This document shows positions 7,970-15,506 of a DNA stretch of 23,691 nt, one piece after another. The notes under the pieces are model-generated. The model saw nothing but the letters and a program-made list of their open reading frames with translations. It was not told the DNA's origin and searched no databases. The DNA lies in the NCBI GenBank assembly GCA_018713215.1, contig DVFO01000059.1, forward strand, positions 1 to 23,691, given 5' to 3'. The stretch comes from Enterenecus faecium. GTDB taxonomy: Bacteria; Bacillota; Clostridia; Oscillospirales; Oscillospiraceae. Numbering within the stretch: the stretch's first letter is position 1; every line of letters begins with the position of its first letter. The position numbers and the translations under genes are program-made.

Positions 7970-8800
7970 CTACACCTCAAAATTGGTAATCACATACACA
8001 TATCGGATGTTTTCCACATCCGCACTGGGACGCAGCACCGCCGAGCGGCTGATGCCGTCGGCCTCCGTCTCGATGCTCTCCACCTGGCCCACCAGCAGGC
8101 CGCCGGGGTACTTGCCCCCCAGCCCCGAGGTGGTCACCTGGTCGCCGCTGATGAGCTGGGCGTCCTGGGGGATATAGGTCATGCGCAGCTTGCCTTCGCC
8201 CATGAGAGTAAAATCCCCCTGGGCCATGGCACTGTCGTCGGTGCGGGCCACCCGCACCCCCAGCTCCATGCCGGGGTCCAGCAGGGTGTCCACCAGAGCC
8301 CAGTTGGTGCCCACTTCCTTCACCACGCCCACCAGATTGCCGTATTGGTCGATGACGCAGTCGCCCGCCTCCACCTCCTGGCCGCTGCCCACGCTGATGG
8401 TGATCTGGTTGGCCCAGTTGGTGGTGGAACGCTGGATGACGGTGGCGGAGGCGTAGGTCCAGTCCGGGTGCTCCTGGGCCACTCCCAGCAGGGATTGCAG
8501 CCGCTCATTTTCCCGCAGGGCATCCTGCCCCTCTCGCACCTGCTCCTCCAGCTCGGCCAGCTGCTCTTTCAGCGTCTCATTTTCCTCCAGCAGCTGGTCA
8601 TATCCGGTGAGGCGGTCGTGCTGCCCCTGGAACCAGTTGGAGATGCCGGAGGTCAGCGACCCCACCGGGCGGGTAATGACCTGGAGGGCGTTGGTGATGG
8701 GGTTGGCCCCGGTGATGGCGGAGAGAATGGCCAGCAGAGCGGCCAGCAGCACCGCCGCCACCACCAAAAGCCCTCCGTTGTTCCGGAAAAATCCCTTCAT
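7970..8800 (-). CDS. mreC: Rod shape-determining protein MreC
   Basis: 276 residues, usual for MreC. MreC is a bitopic membrane protein that links the MreB/elongasome machinery to peptidoglycan synthesis enzymes outside the membrane. An N-terminal membrane helix is at about 9-30 (GGLLVVAAVLLAALLAILSAI). A coiled coil at about 65-105 (YDQLLEENETLKEQLAELEEQV...LRENERLQSLLG) is followed by the extracytoplasmic double beta-barrel with typical MreC phrases (SATVIQRSTTNWANQITISVGS, GDCVIDQYGNLVGVVKEVG, DQVTTSGLGGKYPGGLLVGQV). AGGAGA precedes the ATG closely. It lies 14 bases downstream of maf. The usual partners mreB and mreD are absent: upstream are maf, a U32 gene and zapA, and downstream is a gene-free repeat region. 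Confidence 0.96.
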   Translation of the reverse strand: MKGFFRNNGGLLVVAAVLLAALLAILSAITGANPITNALQVITRPVGSLTSGISNWFQGQHDRLTGYDQLLEENETLKEQLAELEEQVREGQDALRENERLQSLLGVAQEHPDWTYASATVIQRSTTNWANQITISVGSGQEVEAGDCVIDQYGNLVGVVKEVGTNWALVDTLLDPGMELGVRVARTDDSAMAQGDFTLMGEGKLRMTYIPQDAQLISGDQVTTSGLGGKYPGGLLVGQVESIETEADGISRSAVLRPSADVENIRYVYVITNFEV

Positions 8801-8814
8801 AGTATCTCCTGTCC

Positions 8815-9402
8815 TCAGTGGTCGGCCATCTGGAACAGATCCAGACCGAAGCCCGCCAGAATCCGGCTCAGCCGGAAGATGGGCAGGCCCACCACGTTGA
8901 AATAGTCTCCTTCAATGCCGGACACCAGCATGGCGCCCAGGCCCTGGATGCCGTAGGCCCCAGCCTTGTCCATGGGCTCGCCGGTGGCGATGTAGTGGGA
9001 GATCTCCTCCGGCTCCAGCTCCCGGAAGGTGACGGTGGTGCACTCGTGCTGGGTCACCACCTGGTCCCCCTGGATGACGGTGAGTCCGGTGTAGACGTAG
9101 TGGCGGTTGCCGCTGAGGGCGGTGAGCATGGCAAAGGCCTCCCGCTGGTCGGCGGGCTTGCCCAGCACCGCCCCCTCCAGGGCCACCACCGTGTCGGCGG
9201 CGATGATGAGGTCGTCGGGGTCAGCGTGCCCGGCCACGGCCAGGGCTTTGCGCCGGGACAGCTCCTCCACCACCTGGGCGGGGGGCATGTGCTCCTCCAC
9301 CGTCTCGTCCACCTCCGGGGAGGTGATTTTAAAGCCCCGCAGCCCCATCTGGCCCAGCAGCTCTTTCCGCCGGGGGGACTGGGATGCCAAGATGATATCC
9401 AT
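8815..9402 (-). CDS. maf: Maf-family nucleoside triphosphate pyrophosphatase
   Basis: 195 residues. Maf proteins hydrolyse non-canonical or modified nucleoside triphosphates to monophosphates, and in Firmicutes the gene is often linked to shape and septation genes. Visible family features: the N-terminal ASQSPRRKELL motif, SPEVDE, RKALAV, AADTVVAL with GKP after it, HYVYTGLTV, and the C-terminal GAYGIQGLGAMLVSGIEGDYFNVVGLPI block. It begins after a strong TTAGGAGGAACC ribosome site and lies 22 bases after the U32 gene and 14 bases before mreC, consistent with one transcript. The YhdE versus YceF subfamily was not resolved, so the substrate (dTTP/UTP-like versus m7GTP-like) is open. Confidence 0.96.
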   Translation of the reverse strand: MDIILASQSPRRKELLGQMGLRGFKITSPEVDETVEEHMPPAQVVEELSRRKALAVAGHADPDDLIIAADTVVALEGAVLGKPADQREAFAMLTALSGNRHYVYTGLTVIQGDQVVTQHECTTVTFRELEPEEISHYIATGEPMDKAGAYGIQGLGAMLVSGIEGDYFNVVGLPIFRLSRILAGFGLDLFQMADH

Positions 9403-9424
9403 GTTAAATGGTTCCTCCTAACAA

Positions 9425-11503
9425 TTATTCCACGTCTCTGTAGTAGAGACCTCGGGTGTAGGACGCGGGGGCAGCGTCCCCCACGCCCTGATAACGCCGC
9501 ACCATGTCCACCACGGTGTGGGTGTCCTCGGTGGTAAACAGCAGTTGCAGCCCGGACACCCCGACCCGGAGATAGTCCCCGGACTTGTCCGCCAAAAAGA
9601 GGGTGTCGGCGTTGAAAATCTCGTTGCGGCAGCCCCAGGCCTTGAGGACCGGGAAGCCCACCCCTCGGCGGTCGGTGAGGGTGTTGCCGTTGCCGCAGCA
9701 ACACTGGCCCGCCCCCGCCTTCATGGCGCAGTTCTCGGTAATCATCAGGGGCAGGCGGCCGTAGGCCAGCAGCTCCACGGGCAGGGTCTTGGACAGGTCC
9801 CGAATCTGGGCCAGCTTCAGCTCAAAGGATGCGGTGAGAGAGGCAAGGCCCAGGGAGCGGTATTCCTCCACCCCGTGGCTGTTGAACACCTGGAGGCCGT
9901 AGTCTCCGTGGAGGGTGAAGCCCAAATCCCGGGCCACGTCCAGCAATCCCAGGTTGCCTACCAAGGCATGGGAAATACCCAGCTCTTTGCACACGGTGAG
10001 CTGCTGGTTTAGGGTGTCCAACTCTCCGTCCCAGCAGATGCGGGGGAGTACCACCGCCGCCTGGATGCCGTGGGCGAGGATATCCGCCACCACTTGGGGG
10101 TGGCGGGCGGCTTCCTCCACCGGCAGGGCGATGCGAGCGGGCTGGGCCTCCAGCAGAGCTTCCGAGCACTGGTCGGCGCTGTGGAGGGTGACATAGAGGT
10201 CGGGAACTTCCGTGGAGTTTGCCACCTTGGGCAGGGGCTCATAGGGGAAGTGCCGCCGCTGGGGCAGCGCCGTCCGCTGGGCGGAGAGCTGCTCCACCGC
10301 CTCCCGGCGCAGGGCGTTGAGGGCGGAGCGGGGCAGGGACAGACCCGGGCCCACCTCCACCTGGCGCTGATCAATGCGGTACGGGGTGCCTCCGGTCTTG
10401 GACAGCTGGGCCGCCACATCCTCTGCCTCCATGGCACGGGTGCGGGCGGCCTCCGGGGCGGGCCCGGTGACGGTGACGGTGTGGCCGTCTTGGTCGGTGA
10501 GAGTGAGGGAGGCGGGGGCGTCCGCCTGGATGGAGGCATTCAGGGTCACGGGGACCAGCTGAGTGGGCTTATCATACCCTGCCCGGGCGGCGGCAAACAG
10601 TTCCTTGGGTTCCGGCTGCTGCTCCCGCACGCCAAACATGTGGGCGCCCTTGTCCCCCATAAAGTACCCGTCGGTGAAGCCCTGGCGGGAGAAGGCGGCG
10701 GTGAGCTGGGCCACCTCTTCCGCGGTGGGCTCCCGGCCCTCCCGCAGGGCGTCGGCGTACACCTTGGTGACCACCCACACGTATTCCGGCCGCTTCATCC
10801 GGCCCTCGATCTTGGCGCAGGCCACTCCCATGTCCTGGAGCTGGTTTAGGTGTCCGGCCAGGGACATGTCCTTGAGGGACAGGGGATAGCGGTCGGCTTT
10901 ACCCTTCCAGCCGTAGCTCAGGCGGCAGGGCTGGGCGCACAGGCCACGGTTGCCGCTGCGGCCACCCAGCACCGAGGAGAAGAAGCACTGTCCCGAATAG
11001 CACATGCACAGAGCGCCGTGGACAAAGGTCTCAATCTCAATGGGGGAGTGGGCGCAGATGTAGGAGATCTCCTTGGCGGACAGCTCCCGGGACAGCACCG
11101 CCCGGGTCAGCCCCAAATCCGCACAGCGTTTCACGCCATCCAGGTTGTGAATGGTCATCTGGGTGGAGGCGTGGAGGTGCACGTCGGGGGCCACCTGACC
11201 CACCACCTGGAGAAGGCCCATGTCCTGGACCAGAATGGCGTCCACACCCAGACTCGAGGCCTCCACCGCCACCTGGGCGGCCTGGGCCACTTCCCGGTCC
11301 GAGGCCAGGGTGTTGAGGGTGAGGTACACCTTCACCCCGTAGAGGTGGCACAGGTGAATGGCCTCCTCCAGCTCCTCCCGGTTGAAGTTGCGGGCGTTGC
11401 GGCGGGCGTTGAAGGGGCCGTAGCCCAGATACACGGCATCCGCCCCGGCGTAGACCGCCGCACGGACGGCCTCGGGACTGCCGGCAGGGGATAATATCTC
11501 CAT
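9425..11503 (-). CDS. Peptidase U32 family protein with DUF3656-like C-terminus (RlhA/YdcP-like)
   Basis: 692 residues. The N-terminal U32 domain is clear (MEILSPAGSPEAVRAAVYAGADAVYLG; GGRSGNRGLCAQPCR; KDMSLAGHLNQL; KIEGRMKRPEYV). The cysteines expected for an Fe-S site are present: C166, C168, C173, C189 and C193, with a second Cys group (ENCAMKAGAGQCCCGNG) near the C-terminus. The long form with a DUF3656-type insertion corresponds to E. coli RlhA (YdcP), which takes part in hydroxylation of 23S rRNA C2501. By family analogy I infer an RNA-modification role rather than proteolysis, but the exact target is not shown here. GGAGG lies 6 bases before the ATG. It is encoded after zapA (189-bp gap) and just before maf. 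An alternative reading is a generic U32 collagenase-like protein. Confidence 0.9.
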   Translation of the reverse strand: MEILSPAGSPEAVRAAVYAGADAVYLGYGPFNARRNARNFNREELEEAIHLCHLYGVKVYLTLNTLASDREVAQAAQVAVEASSLGVDAILVQDMGLLQVVGQVAPDVHLHASTQMTIHNLDGVKRCADLGLTRAVLSRELSAKEISYICAHSPIEIETFVHGALCMCYSGQCFFSSVLGGRSGNRGLCAQPCRLSYGWKGKADRYPLSLKDMSLAGHLNQLQDMGVACAKIEGRMKRPEYVWVVTKVYADALREGREPTAEEVAQLTAAFSRQGFTDGYFMGDKGAHMFGVREQQPEPKELFAAARAGYDKPTQLVPVTLNASIQADAPASLTLTDQDGHTVTVTGPAPEAARTRAMEAEDVAAQLSKTGGTPYRIDQRQVEVGPGLSLPRSALNALRREAVEQLSAQRTALPQRRHFPYEPLPKVANSTEVPDLYVTLHSADQCSEALLEAQPARIALPVEEAARHPQVVADILAHGIQAAVVLPRICWDGELDTLNQQLTVCKELGISHALVGNLGLLDVARDLGFTLHGDYGLQVFNSHGVEEYRSLGLASLTASFELKLAQIRDLSKTLPVELLAYGRLPLMITENCAMKAGAGQCCCGNGNTLTDRRGVGFPVLKAWGCRNEIFNADTLFLADKSGDYLRVGVSGLQLLFTTEDTHTVVDMVRRYQGVGDAAPASYTRGLYYRDVE

Positions 11504-11591
11504 AGTATTCCTCCGTATTAGGGGCTTTCTGAAAAGTCGAAATCATTGACTTTCCCAACAATCAACGCCAGCTACTACGTTAAAAATGCTC

Positions 11592-11610
11592 GGAATCCAT
11601 CCAGGATTCC
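11592..11610 (-). other. Hairpin in the 189-bp zapA-U32 spacer
   Basis: GGAATCC/GGATTCC with a 5-base loop. On the minus strand GAGCATTTTT follows, so it could be a weak terminator or attenuator between zapA and the U32 gene. The rest of the spacer shows nothing coding. Confidence 0.35.
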
Positions 11611-11692
11611 TGTGCTTTTTGCCTTGTATCTGTCTGTTGCTTGTGGGAAATTCGGCGATTTCTTGATTTTCAGATACGCCCAGGGGTTTTCC

Positions 11693-12007
11693 TTACTTCT
11701 TGACGTTCTTATCCTGGCGGGGATGCTTGGCCTGGTGCAGCTCCAGCTTCAGCTGGGCGTTCTCCTCCAGCAGGTCCTTGATCTGCTGGCGCAGATTGGC
11801 GCTGGACACCTTGTCCTTGGCATACTGGTCGGCGATGTTCAGGCAGGTGAGCAGGGCGCAGTCCAGCTGGCTGATTTCCGTGCCCTCCTGGGTCTGGCGC
11901 ATCTGCTCATTGACGAAGTCCGCCACGCGGCGTACGTAGTCCTCTCCCTCTTCCGCCAAAAGCGTATAGTTGTGTCCGGCTACGGTGACAGTGACACGAT
12001 TTTGCAT
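11693..12007 (-). CDS. zapA: Cell division protein ZapA
   Basis: 104 residues, the usual ZapA size. ZapA binds FtsZ filaments at mid-cell and promotes bundling. The sequence has the typical start (MQNRVTVTVAGHNYTLLAEEGEDYVRRVADFVNEQM), a central ALLTCLNIADQYAK helix and a long C-terminal coiled coil (LRQQIKDLLEENAQLKLELHQAK). A strong GAGGAGG ribosome site precedes the ATG. It heads the minus-strand group zapA - U32 - maf - mreC, a shape/division neighbourhood. It diverges from the sigma-factor gene, with a hairpin-rich region between them that would form its leader. Confidence 0.93.
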   Translation of the reverse strand: MQNRVTVTVAGHNYTLLAEEGEDYVRRVADFVNEQMRQTQEGTEISQLDCALLTCLNIADQYAKDKVSSANLRQQIKDLLEENAQLKLELHQAKHPRQDKNVKK

Positions 12008-12351
12008 GGAAATTCCTCCTCGATTTTATCATTTCCAAGTACACAGCAGAATGCCTGCTGATATTTTTACAGCATAGCTACGATACCATGACAGCGAAGC
12101 TGGAATGGTATCATGCCATGTCTTTTCGGTTGCCCCGTTAGGGGCGAGAAAAACGGCAATAGGAATCTTGGTATAATAACCGTTTTGCGGTTATTATACC
12201 ATAACGGTGGAAAAAAAGGAATGAAAAAACTCCCAGATGTCCAGAGTTTTTCCCATTTTTTCTTGTGAGTTGGGCGACGCCAAAGGAGGCCTTGCGGGCT
12301 GGGAGATTTTGCGGTATGGTAGCATTAAGAAGAGGGAAAAGGGGGGAGACC
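12008..12351. other. Divergent intergenic region with an array of hairpins
   Basis: No gene is seen. Four palindromes lie in a row: CAGCAG/CTGCTG (12044-12049, 12055-12060); a hairpin with outer arms GATACCAT (12082-12089) and ATGGTATC (12105-12112), inner arms CAGC/GCTG and a GA step on both sides between them; GCCCC/GGGGC (12132-12145); and GGTATAATAACCG/CGGTTATTATACC (12170-12182, 12188-12200). The last one is a perfect 13-bp stem and contains TATAAT on both strands. The region separates zapA (-) from the sigma-factor gene (+). Confidence 0.6.
12292..12320 (+). promoter_or_regulatory. Putative promoter of the sigma-factor gene
   Basis: TTGCGG (12292-12297), a 17-base spacer, then TATGGT (12315-12320), about 31 bases before the chosen ATG. 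The boxes are imperfect but the spacing is ideal. Confidence 0.45.
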
Positions 12352-12834
12352 ATGGGCCGAGAGGAATTTCTAGAGCAGCTGTACCAGAGCATGTATGCGC
12401 CCCTGCTGCGCTACGCCCAATATGCCCTGGAGGGGGACGCCCTGCTGGCGGAGGAGGCGGTGCAGGAGGCCTTTGCCACCGCCTGGCGCAGAATCGATGT
12501 GCTCATGGGCAGCCCCAACCCCCAGGGCTGGATGATGGAGACTCTGAAACACGTCATCCAGGCCACCCGCAGGAGCCGGGACCGGGCCCGGTGGGCGGCC
12601 CAGGCGGCGGAGGAAGCCGGAGAGGTGGCAGCCACCGATGAGGAGGACTTGGACACCATCTACGGGGATTTGGTGGGCCAAGGGGCGTATGAGCTGATGA
12701 AAGAGTACGCCTTGGAGCACCAGAGTGTGGACGAGCTGGCCAGGGCCAGAGGGCTTTCCCGGGAAGCCTGCAAAAAGCAGTTGCAGCGGGCCAGAAAAAA
12801 GCTGAAAAACTATTTTGAAAAACAGCAAGAATAG
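12352..12834 (+). CDS. ECF-type RNA polymerase sigma factor
   Basis: 160 residues from ATG 12352, chosen because an AAGGGGGGAG ribosome site lies just upstream; an in-frame earlier start would add 29 residues unlike the family. Region 2 covers about residues 5-70 (LYQSMYAPLLRYAQYALEGDALLAEEAVQEAFATAWRRID...NPQGWMMETLKHVI). Region 4 covers about 105-155 (YELMKEYALEHQSVDELARARGLSREACKKQLQRARKKLKNYF), a helix-turn-helix for -35 recognition. There is no region 1 or full region 3, as expected for an ECF factor. The next plus-strand gene (13111) is a membrane protein with a cytoplasmic head, a likely anti-sigma partner, but a 276-bp gap holding a structured repeat separates the two. The signal sensed is unknown. 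Confidence 0.88.
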   Translation: MGREEFLEQLYQSMYAPLLRYAQYALEGDALLAEEAVQEAFATAWRRIDVLMGSPNPQGWMMETLKHVIQATRRSRDRARWAAQAAEEAGEVAATDEEDLDTIYGDLVGQGAYELMKEYALEHQSVDELARARGLSREACKKQLQRARKKLKNYFEKQQE

Positions 12835-12867
12835 GCACCCAAAAATCAGAGGGCTCCAGAAATCAAA

Positions 12868-13053
12868 AAAGCCCTCGGCAGAGTTTTCCCGCCCGCTGGC
12901 GGGAAAATAAATTGAAATCACGTATTTTCCCAGGACATGCGCATGGGAAAATACACTTCTCAGCCCGCCAGTGTGGAATTGGGTCGCCCTTTGACCCAAT
13001 TATGCATGCAGCGGGCTGCATCCCCTCTCAAAAAATGAAAACATTTTTTGAGA
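12868..13053 (+). repeat. Structured interspersed repeat, copy A (five stems)
   Basis: Stems: TTTTCCCGCC/GGCGGGAAAA (12884-12893, 12898-12907); GTATTTTCCCA/TGGGAAAATAC (12922-12932, 12944-12954); an outer CAGCCCGC/GCGGGCTG (12961-12968, 13011-13018) enclosing AATTGGGTC/GACCCAATT (12977-12985, 12993-13001); and TCTCAAAAAATG/CATTTTTTGAGA (13026-13037, 13042-13053). The same element occurs at 22444-22626. Between the copies several stem positions change on both sides and keep pairing, while loops and linkers are largely identical. It sits between the sigma-factor gene and the putative anti-sigma gene. The strand of action is not established. Confidence 0.85.
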
Positions 13054-13054
13054 A

Positions 13055-13079
13055 GGGTGTCCCCAAATGAGGGGCACCC
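13055..13079 (+). terminator. GC-rich hairpin after repeat copy A
   Basis: GGGTG-T-CCCC/GGGG-CACCC with a 6-base loop and one bulged T, lying 32 bases before the start codon of the next gene. There is no U-tract, so it is a leader hairpin or weak terminator rather than a clear terminator. It is not present in copy B. Confidence 0.35.
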
Positions 13080-13110
13080 GACATATACCAAGTGAAAGGA
13101 GGAGCCAGGT

Positions 13111-13839
13111 ATGCGAAAGTCCCGGGACGAGCTGGCCCGGATGGGCAGCGAAGAACTCAAAGAAATTCTGCGCCTGGATTCCCAAGGGGTGGGGGAATAC
13201 CCCACCGAGGATATTTTGTACATGCTGGACCTGATCGTCCACCGAGAGAAGACACCGGAGGAGATCCAAGCAGATACGGAAGCGGCCTGGAGCCGGTTTC
13301 AGCGGGACTATCTCCACCGAGAGGAGGAGACCCAAGCCCCCGCACACACCGAAAAAGTACGGCATTGGAAGCGGCTGCCCCGTGGCCTGGGGGCCACCGC
13401 TGCGGCGCTGGTTTTGGCGTTTGTGGGCATGCTCACCGCCCGGGCCGCCGGATGGGTGGGGGACGATCCCTTACAGGGCGTTCTGGACACCTACGGCGTC
13501 ACCCAGGTGAAGGCTCCCACCTGGCTGCCCCGGGGGTGCCAGAGCCAGACCACGGAGCGGATTTATACCCTGGATCAGGTGTACTATCAGCTGAATACCA
13601 CCTATGAATACCAGGGAAACACCATGGTGTTGGAGATTTCCAATGCAGATATCTCCCAAGCGGCCCTGGAAACCGTGGAAGGAACCGTGGAGCGCACCGA
13701 GATGTACGGACAGACCGTGTACATCCTGGAACATTCGGATGGCGTGACCGTGACGTGGCACAGCGGACAGGTGGCCTGTTGCCTGGAAGGCCCCGAACAG
13801 GAGGTTTTAGTGCGAGTGGCGGAATCCATGTTGGCGTAA
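13111..13839 (+). CDS. Single-span membrane protein, probable anti-sigma factor (DUF4367-like C-terminus)
   Basis: 242 residues. Residues 1-90 are hydrophilic and cytoplasmic, with short helical stretches (RDELARMGSEELKEIL, PTEDILYMLDLIVHREKTPEEI). A membrane helix spans about 92-112. The outer part of about 130 residues begins at a PTWLPRG phrase and ends with a QTVYILEHSDGVTVTWHSGQVACCLEG pattern that resembles DUF4367 domains of Clostridial anti-sigma proteins. AAAGGAGGAG precedes the ATG. Position downstream of an ECF sigma gene on the same strand supports a role in holding that sigma factor at the membrane. I do not see a zinc anti-sigma HxxxCxxC motif. The assignment rests on context and weak similarity. 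Confidence 0.65.
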   Translation: MRKSRDELARMGSEELKEILRLDSQGVGEYPTEDILYMLDLIVHREKTPEEIQADTEAAWSRFQRDYLHREEETQAPAHTEKVRHWKRLPRGLGATAAALVLAFVGMLTARAAGWVGDDPLQGVLDTYGVTQVKAPTWLPRGCQSQTTERIYTLDQVYYQLNTTYEYQGNTMVLEISNADISQAALETVEGTVERTEMYGQTVYILEHSDGVTVTWHSGQVACCLEGPEQEVLVRVAESMLA

Positions 13840-13872
13840 GGTGGCCACAAGGAAGAGAAGGGACGTGAGACC

Positions 13873-14319
13873 ATGAAAAAGAGAATGGCTGCCATCAAAC
13901 AGGTACTGATGAAGGAGGTCCCCGTCTGTCGCCTGGCCTTTTGGGGACTTGTGGTGGCGTTTTGTGTCTCCTGCTGCATCAATCTGGTCCAGCTGGACCG
14001 GTGGAATGCCAGCCGGGAGCTGAGCTTGGCGGGCTCTTATTCCACCAATGCCTATTGGCGTTCGTATATTGTGTTTGACAAAAATGGGAATTACTGCAAA
14101 TACAACCAGAAGGAGGGCCTGCTGGAGGAGGGCACCTATGAGGCGTCCGGGGGGAATCAGTACCATTTGGAGGGAAATGCAGGGGAAAGCGGAGACATTC
14201 TCCTGGTGAAAGATGGGGTATATTACACCGACCAGGACGGTTCTCTCACCTATGCCTCCAAATTTTCCGATATTCCTACCTTTGTGGGCAATTGGACCCT
14301 GGAGTGGGAAGGCTGGTAA
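13873..14319 (+). CDS. Unknown membrane-anchored protein of the sigma-factor cluster
   Basis: 148 residues, not recognised. A basic N-terminus (MKKRMAAIKQVLMKEVPVCR) is followed by one hydrophobic segment at about 20-39 (LAFWGLVVAFCVSCCINLVQ). A predicted outer domain with alternating aromatic and glycine residues (YIVFDKNGNYCKYNQKEGLLEEGTYEASGGNQYHLEG) looks like a small beta-sheet fold. It starts 33 bases after the putative anti-sigma gene, behind a weak ribosome site, so it is probably co-transcribed. No catalytic motif is seen. The CC pair (34-35) lies inside the helix and does not form a good lipobox. Confidence 0.7.
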   Translation: MKKRMAAIKQVLMKEVPVCRLAFWGLVVAFCVSCCINLVQLDRWNASRELSLAGSYSTNAYWRSYIVFDKNGNYCKYNQKEGLLEEGTYEASGGNQYHLEGNAGESGDILLVKDGVYYTDQDGSLTYASKFSDIPTFVGNWTLEWEGW

Positions 14320-14357
14320 GAACGGACTAGGACACATGATTGTGGAGGTGAAGGAGT

Positions 14358-14915
14358 ATGAAGAGCGAGAACAAACCTATGCGTGGATATGTGGCAGTCC
14401 TTGTGGTCTTTGTAGTGGTGGTAGTGGGTATCTTCGGCTACCGTGGCTACATCCACTACCGGGAGACCCACCCCGTTTGGCCCAGTGATGAGCTGGGCGA
14501 CCTCTGGGAGGAACTGGGGGAGACCCTGCCCCGGGACGCCACCATGGAGCAGCTGGAGGCGCGGGGGTATCGGGACGTCACCCAAATCCAGCCGGAAGAG
14601 CTCCAGGAGGTTTCGGAGTTTCTGGACTCCACAAAAGAGACGGGAAAACGGCTTCTCATTCTGTCCAAGGACACCGAGGAGGAGGGTCCGGTGCTTCTGG
14701 TGTTGCAGCGCAGCCTCAGAGAGAACCTGGTGGCCCTAGACACCTATGTGGTGCAGGACCAAGGTGTACTCAACCCGGGCACGAAATACGAGATGAAGAG
14801 TGAGACGGTGGAGGAGGACGGCGTGACCCAGGTGTGGCTGCGCTGGCATCGTGTCTGGTCTGACGAGCCGGAACAAGAGGACTACCTGCTCTACAGCTAC
14901 CGCTCTGCCCAATGA
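14358..14915 (+). CDS. Unknown single-span membrane protein, last gene of the sigma-factor cluster
   Basis: 185 residues, not recognised. A short basic cytoplasmic tail (MKSENKPMRG) precedes a membrane helix at about 11-29 (YVAVLVVFVVVVVGIFGYR). The rest is an acidic extracytoplasmic domain with no cysteine or obvious catalytic residues. GGAGG is 9 bases before the ATG. The gap to the preceding gene is 38 bases and a strong hairpin follows the stop, so it closes the cluster. Being the third membrane-anchored product after the sigma factor, it may take part in sensing or be a target of the sigma factor; this is inference from position only. Confidence 0.7.
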   Translation: MKSENKPMRGYVAVLVVFVVVVVGIFGYRGYIHYRETHPVWPSDELGDLWEELGETLPRDATMEQLEARGYRDVTQIQPEELQEVSEFLDSTKETGKRLLILSKDTEEEGPVLLVLQRSLRENLVALDTYVVQDQGVLNPGTKYEMKSETVEEDGVTQVWLRWHRVWSDEPEQEDYLLYSYRSAQ

Positions 14916-14928
14916 GATCGTGAATTCC

Positions 14929-14969
14929 AAACGGGGTTGCTGCATCTTCGGGATGCGGCAGCCCCGTTT
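14929..14969 (+). terminator. Hairpin terminating the sigma-factor cluster
   Basis: An 18-bp stem (14929-14946 with 14952-14969) closes a TTCGG loop, with two G-U pairs on the plus strand. It ends in CGTTTG, so the U-tract is short. It lies 13 bases after the stop of the last gene of the cluster. Confidence 0.75.
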
Positions 14970-15016
14970 GCCTGCATCTCCCACCCGGGGAGAACATAGC
15001 ATTTCTCTGGAACCTG

Positions 15017-15025
15017 TGGTATACT
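15017..15025 (+). promoter_or_regulatory. Putative extended -10 promoter for dtd-mutL-kinase
   Basis: TG-G-TATACT (TG at 15017-15018, TATACT at 15020-15025) lies 35 bases before the dtd start. The same CTGTGGTA string precedes the -10 of the mrp promoter at 18668-18696. No clear -35 is present, which is tolerated by extended -10 promoters. Confidence 0.5.
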
Positions 15026-15059
15026 GGGGGAAATCGTAAACCACAAGGAGGAAACCCAC

Positions 15060-15494
15060 ATGAAAGCAGTGGTGACCAGAGTGAAAAACGCCCGGGTGGA
15101 AATCGACGGGGCGGTAAACGGAGCCATTGACCAGGGCCTGTTGGTGCTGTTGGGGGTGGGCCCCGACGACACCCAGGCCACAGCGGACAAAATGGCGGAT
15201 AAAGTGTGCGGCCTGCGGATTTTCGAGGACGAGGCCGGGAAAATGAACCGGAATTTGGAGACGGTGGGGGGCTCGCTGCTGGTGGTCAGCCAGTTCACCC
15301 TCTACGCCGACACCTCCTCCCGCCGCCCCGGCTTCTCCGGGGCCGCCAAGCCCGACTTGGCCATCCCCCTCTATGAGCGGTTCATGGACCAGTGCCGGGA
15401 GCGGGGCTTCACCGTGGAGCACGGGGAATTTGGGGCGGACATGCAGGTGTTCTCCCAAAATGACGGCCCGGTCACCATCCTGCTGGAGCTGTAA
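15060..15494 (+). CDS. dtd: D-aminoacyl-tRNA deacylase
   Basis: 144 residues, full length for DTD. The enzyme removes D-amino acids (and Gly from mischarged tRNA-Ala) from tRNA, acting in translation proofreading. The family signatures are present: SQFTL (77-81) and the cross-subunit Gly-cisPro motif within NDGPVT (G136-P137), plus MKAVVTRVKNARVEIDG at the start and TSSRRPGFSGAAKP in the middle. A strong AAGGAGG site precedes the ATG. It lies 12 bases before mutL, so the two are almost certainly co-transcribed. In many Firmicutes dtd follows relA; here it heads a mutL operon. Confidence 0.97.
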   Translation: MKAVVTRVKNARVEIDGAVNGAIDQGLLVLLGVGPDDTQATADKMADKVCGLRIFEDEAGKMNRNLETVGGSLLVVSQFTLYADTSSRRPGFSGAAKPDLAIPLYERFMDQCRERGFTVEHGEFGADMQVFSQNDGPVTILLEL

Positions 15495-15506
15495 GGAGGG
15501 GAGCGT

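Noticed and set aside
7698..8177. Plus-strand open frame spanning the repeat region and the end of mreC
   Set aside because: Half is repeat sequence and half is antisense to mreC.
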